NCBI GenBank assembly: GCA_020053845.1
Contig: JAGVMI010000128.1
Span: 1 to 9,252, forward strand
Length of the DNA: 9,252 bases
Reading direction: 5' to 3'
Source: Candidatus Babeliales bacterium
Lineage (GTDB): Bacteria; Babelota; Babeliae; Babelales; Vermiphilaceae
How positions within the stretch are numbered: position 1 is the first letter of the stretch; each line of letters opens with the position of its first letter. The notes beneath the pieces were generated by a model. That model had not been told where the DNA came from and did not search any database. It saw nothing but the letters and a program-made list of their open reading frames with translations. Below, piece by piece: positions 6,864 to 9,252 of this stretch. A program made the position numbers and the translations under genes.

Positions 6864-7247
6864 ATGAACCGCAATTGTCGGAATTCTTACGCGTTTATTG
6901 CTCTTGCCGGCATGGTATTTGCACAAGGTATGCCTCCTGCTTACGCTGTTGGCCGTTTTACGGATCGCTTTGCGGGCGATACGCTTGTGGAAGAAATTGA
7001 TCAGCTTGAAAGCTATGAAGTGCAGATATCTCCTGCTCAGGATGATTATGCAAAGCTTTGTGATGAGATCCCTACAGAGCCACTGTCACGCTGGCGCATT
7101 CTGCTCAATCGTTTTGGCAGTGCATTAGTGGTGCGCTTTGCGGCAATCAGAAGCTTTTTTTCAAGCCGCTATCAACGGTTAAAAACCTGGTTACATGTCC
7201 ATGCATGGCAAAGGATTCGTCGTGAGCGAGCTGCACAGCAAGCATGA
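6864..7247 (+). CDS. Small exported protein with an acidic middle and basic C-terminus, unknown function
   Basis: I do not recognise this 127-residue protein. AAAGGA at 6852-6857 sits 6 nt before the ATG, a strong start. Residues 1-28 form a clear signal peptide: Arg3 and Arg6, hydrophobic core about 9-20, then AYA (26-28) as the cleavage site. The mature chain splits by charge. Residues 31-72 have about 12 Asp/Glu against 3 Arg/Lys, while 73-127 have about 12 Arg/Lys against one Glu. Residues 84-100 are amphipathic or hydrophobic and could touch a membrane, and the tail 116-127 is Arg-rich. Its last 26 nt overlap the probable rsmE start, so the two are likely co-transcribed and perhaps coupled. 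Expression of this frame is well supported; function is open. Confidence 0.72.
   Translation: MNRNCRNSYAFIALAGMVFAQGMPPAYAVGRFTDRFAGDTLVEEIDQLESYEVQISPAQDDYAKLCDEIPTEPLSRWRILLNRFGSALVVRFAAIRSFFSSRYQRLKTWLHVHAWQRIRRERAAQQA
7210..7215 (+). promoter_or_regulatory. Shine-Dalgarno that sets the rsmE GTG start
   Basis: AAAGGA lies 6 nt before GTG at 7222. The same hexamer and spacing precede the upstream gene at 6864. The ATGs at 7195 and 7201 have no such site, so the GTG is the better start. Confidence 0.6.
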
Positions 7248-7965
7248 ATTTGCACTCTTTTATGAAAATATGCCAAAAAGTAGCGAGCATCAGCTTACGT
7301 TTACTGATCGTGACGTAGTGCATCGTATACGTGATGTGCTGCGCTTGCATGTAGGCGATACTTTTGTGCTTTTTAATCAAAACGTACATGCACAGATGCG
7401 GGTGATAGCTCTTGATAAAAAGTCGGTAGGGTGCGAGATTACGGCACACACGTCAAATCCGCGTTTTACTCCGCGCATAGTGTTTGGGCTACCCCTTCTT
7501 AAGAAAGATGACTTTGATGATGCACTTGCACATCTGGGGCAGCTGGGCATTAATGATATTCAGCTTATCGCAACGCAGAAAGCTCAGCGCTCGTGGGGCG
7601 GGCAAAAAGAGTATGAACGCGCGCAGCGTATTTTGCAGGCAACTGCGGAACAGTCTAAGCACTATGCCTATCCTCACATACATGCCCCTATCGCACTTGA
7701 ACTTTTTGTGCAGCAGCATACCTCATCGTGCTACGCATTTGTGGTTGATGGTAAGCCATTGCATACCATAATTAACAGTCTTGCTGCGCATGATCACACT
7801 GCAACACTTGCACTTATTGTGGGGCCTGAAGGTGACTTTACGTCGCAAGAACGTGCTGTAATGGCAGATGCGGCTGCACAAACTGTTGCACTAACTCCCA
7901 CAGTGCTTCGCTCAGTACAAGCGGCGACACTTGCTGCGGGGATTGTACGCTCACTTCTTTTTTAA
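7222..7965 (+). CDS. rsmE: 16S rRNA (uracil(1498)-N3)-methyltransferase RsmE
   Basis: RsmE is a SPOUT-family enzyme that methylates N3 of U1498 in helix 44 of 16S rRNA using S-adenosylmethionine. Starting at GTG 7222 gives 247 residues, close to the family's usual 240-250, with the N-terminal PUA-like domain beginning HEFALFYE. Landmarks in that numbering are VLRLHVGD (39-46), the LPLLKKDDFDDALAHLGQLGI segment (90-110, canonical KGDRxExxxxKxxELGV), AEQSKHY (142-148, canonical EQSxR), IVGPEGDFTSQE (199-210) and LRSVQAATLA (229-238). The last two form the SAM-binding knot; the common forms are GPEGGFS and LRTETAA. The match is therefore full length but somewhat divergent. A longer reading from ATG 7195 lacks a ribosome binding site. 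The start overlaps the preceding exported-protein gene by 26 nt. Confidence 0.9.
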   Translation: MSELHSKHEFALFYENMPKSSEHQLTFTDRDVVHRIRDVLRLHVGDTFVLFNQNVHAQMRVIALDKKSVGCEITAHTSNPRFTPRIVFGLPLLKKDDFDDALAHLGQLGINDIQLIATQKAQRSWGGQKEYERAQRILQATAEQSKHYAYPHIHAPIALELFVQQHTSSCYAFVVDGKPLHTIINSLAAHDHTATLALIVGPEGDFTSQERAVMADAAAQTVALTPTVLRSVQAATLAAGIVRSLLF

Positions 7966-8012
7966 ACTTGCACGCATCCATCAGCAATCGCTTCAAATAG
8001 AATTAGATTGTG

Positions 8013-8042
8013 TTGCATTTGGGTAATCAAGCACACTATGCT
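8013..8042 (+). promoter_or_regulatory. Candidate promoter for the ankyrin gene
   Basis: TTGCAT (8013-8018) and TATGCT (8037-8042) are spaced by 18 nt in the 143-bp gap between rsmE and the ankyrin gene. An AT-rich TATATA at 8069-8074 is a second possible -10 without a good -35 box. No hairpin with a T-run is visible after rsmE, so readthrough from upstream is possible. Confidence 0.3.
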
Positions 8043-8108
8043 AATGATGAATGTTGTGCAATAAGAAATATATAAGTGACGCATGGCAGTTTGGGGCAGG
8101 GGGAAGTG

Positions 8109-8978
8109 ATGAAGACGCAACGATCAGATAATACGCTGCTGATAGGCATTATATTTATGTTTACTGCAAGTATTGGTGTGCTTGCAAGTACTGTGCAAAA
8201 CAAGCAACCCAAAGCTGCACAAGATCCCCAGCTTGAAGCTGCACTTGAAACAGTAGAAAATCATGCTGAGCTTCTTGCGTACTCGCAGAGCGTTGATAGT
8301 CTTGCGAGGATGTTGTTACAACTACCTGCAGCAACGGTGGAAAAATTTGTGCAAGATAAAGTGTTATCAGCCCAATCGCCGCTTGAAGATCATGATAAGG
8401 TTGAAGTAATGGTTGCTCTTGTACATTACTACAATCGCGTCAAAAAAGATGTGCCGGTTATTTCATGGCTGAAAGCGCATCAAAAGCTTCTGCAAACTCA
8501 TCCGCTCTTTTTTGTAGCTGCGCAAAGTATCTATGCAGTTTCCATTCCCGCACTTATTGCTGCGGTAAAGATTCAAGCACCAGGTGTGCTGCAAGATTGG
8601 CAGCAGCGATCACTTGTTGCGGCAGTTAATACCAACGATGTGAAAGCACTTAAACTTATGCATCAGTATGGAGTGCGCATTAGTGGGCAGATGGCTACAG
8701 CATTACTTATGTTAGCTGCGCAGCAGTCGCATGATCAGGGGTTTGTTTCCTACCTGCTTGAACGCGGAGCAGATATTAATACGAAAGCGCGCGGTAAAAC
8801 GCCTCTTATCATTGCTGTCGAATCAAATAATCTGCCTATGGTGGCGGCATTACTTAAATATGGCGCAAATCCAAATCTTATGGGCGATTCAAAAGTGGGC
8901 ACGCCACTTCAGATTGCATTTGAGCGTGGATATCGCCAAGTGGAAGATATGTTGCGTGAGCACGGGGCGCGTGGTTAG
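8109..8978 (+). CDS. N-terminally anchored ankyrin-repeat protein
   Basis: This 289-residue protein has a hydrophobic segment at 10-26 after a basic N-terminus (Lys2, Arg5), serving as a signal anchor or signal peptide (VLA at 24-26). Residues 35-165 are a helical region I do not recognise. The C-terminal 120 residues hold about four ankyrin repeats: roughly 167-193, 197-224, 230-256 and 264-289. The clearest are TPLIIAVESNN...LLKYGANPN and GTPLQIAFERGY; LLERGADIN ends the second. Ankyrin arrays bind proteins, and the partner is unknown. I chose the ATG at 8109 because AGGGGG at 8098-8103 lies 5 nt upstream. An in-frame GTG at 8076 would add 11 residues ahead of the hydrophobic segment and has no good ribosome binding site. 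If the anchor is real, the repeats would face outside the cytoplasmic membrane. The stop overlaps the converging gene. Confidence 0.85.
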   Translation: MKTQRSDNTLLIGIIFMFTASIGVLASTVQNKQPKAAQDPQLEAALETVENHAELLAYSQSVDSLARMLLQLPAATVEKFVQDKVLSAQSPLEDHDKVEVMVALVHYYNRVKKDVPVISWLKAHQKLLQTHPLFFVAAQSIYAVSIPALIAAVKIQAPGVLQDWQQRSLVAAVNTNDVKALKLMHQYGVRISGQMATALLMLAAQQSHDQGFVSYLLERGADINTKARGKTPLIIAVESNNLPMVAALLKYGANPNLMGDSKVGTPLQIAFERGYRQVEDMLREHGARG

Positions 8979-9252
8979 CGCTTTTCTTGCGCTTCAAGCG
9001 CTATCTGACAAGCATGCTTTTTAAGATAGAGCGGAAGAACTTGTGTGGTGATGCCTTCTTTCATATGCCACAGCTCATTTCCCATGCGGGCTATCATGTC
9101 TAGGGGAACATACGATGGTTCATCATGTGCGAGATATGCGCGTTCGCCAAAAGATGCACGAATCTGATCGCCGTAGGTAGTGATCCCATTGCCTACAAAG
9201 CGTATGCGCTCATGAGGAAACCATGCGTGAATGCGCTCAAGAAGTGTACCAA
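8975..9252 (-). CDS. tsaB: TsaB-like tRNA t6A biosynthesis subunit, C-terminal fragment
   Basis: The frame enters from the right edge and is open for 92 codons plus 2 nt before TAA at 8977-8975. The visible C-terminus reads RIRFVGNGITTYGDQI, then a helical stretch and VLPLYLKKHACQ near the end. The FVGNG turn and the closing P-x-YLR/K-xxxA pattern are typical of TsaB, the pseudo-ASKHA partner of TsaD in making N6-threonylcarbamoyladenosine at tRNA position 37 in the cytoplasm. The N-terminal half, which would settle the family, is outside the window, so the name is probable rather than certain. Its last 4 bp overlap the end of the converging ankyrin gene. Confidence 0.65.
   Translation of the reverse strand, partial: GTLLERIHAWFPHERIRFVGNGITTYGDQIRASFGERAYLAHDEPSYVPLDMIARMGNELWHMKEGITTQVLPLYLKKHACQIALEAQEKR

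Noticed and set aside
8076..8108. GTG at 8076 as the ankyrin gene start
   Set aside because: It would add a short polar stretch before the hydrophobic segment and lacks a ribosome binding site, whereas ATG 8109 has AGGGGG at 5 nt.

Overview
This window looks like chromosome from a bacterium with a compact, gene-dense genome. By eye the base composition is moderate in GC. Housekeeping genes (typA, truA, gpmI, rsmE and the end of a probable tsaB) alternate with unrecognised or adapted proteins that begin with a signal peptide or one membrane segment. One of these carries ankyrin repeats. That mix resembles host-associated candidate phyla such as Candidatus Dependentiae (TM6). The assignment is an impression from gene content and style, not a phylogenetic result. 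I saw no mobile element, CRISPR array, rRNA or tRNA.

Layout, left to right. (1) 1-909, minus strand: the N-terminal 303 codons of a PEP-synthase/PPDK-type ATP-grasp protein with an apparent signal peptide, running off the left edge. (2) 910-1110: a 201-bp divergent intergenic region with candidate promoters both ways and a small inverted repeat. (3) 1111-4328, plus strand: typA, truA and a membrane-anchored GNAT acetyltransferase, probably one transcription unit; truA and the GNAT gene share an ATGA overlap. (4) 4338-6771, minus strand: gpmI followed 25 bp later by a gene for an exported helical protein of unknown function; this pair converges on the GNAT gene with a 9-bp gap. (5) 6772-6863: a divergent promoter region. 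(6) 6864-7965, plus strand: a small exported protein with strongly segregated charge, overlapping rsmE, which probably starts at a GTG. (7) 7966-8108: a 143-bp gap with a candidate promoter. (8) 8109-8978, plus strand: an N-terminally anchored ankyrin-repeat protein, overlapping tail to tail with (9) 8975-9252, minus strand: the C-terminus of a TsaB-like protein, cut by the right edge.

The recognisable genes serve translation (TypA on the ribosome, TruA on tRNA, RsmE on 16S rRNA, TsaB for the tRNA t6A modification) and glycolysis (GpmI). The C3 end of glycolysis appears twice if the left-edge protein really handles PEP or pyruvate, but its apparent export argues against a simple metabolic role. 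Five of the ten genes encode proteins that start with a hydrophobic targeting segment, and most of what may be new here lies in those. I see no convincing rho-independent terminator anywhere, so transcript ends are unresolved. I did not find a clear multi-gene novel system; the best leads are the exported ATP-grasp protein, the anchored GNAT, the charge-split small protein and the anchored ankyrin protein.
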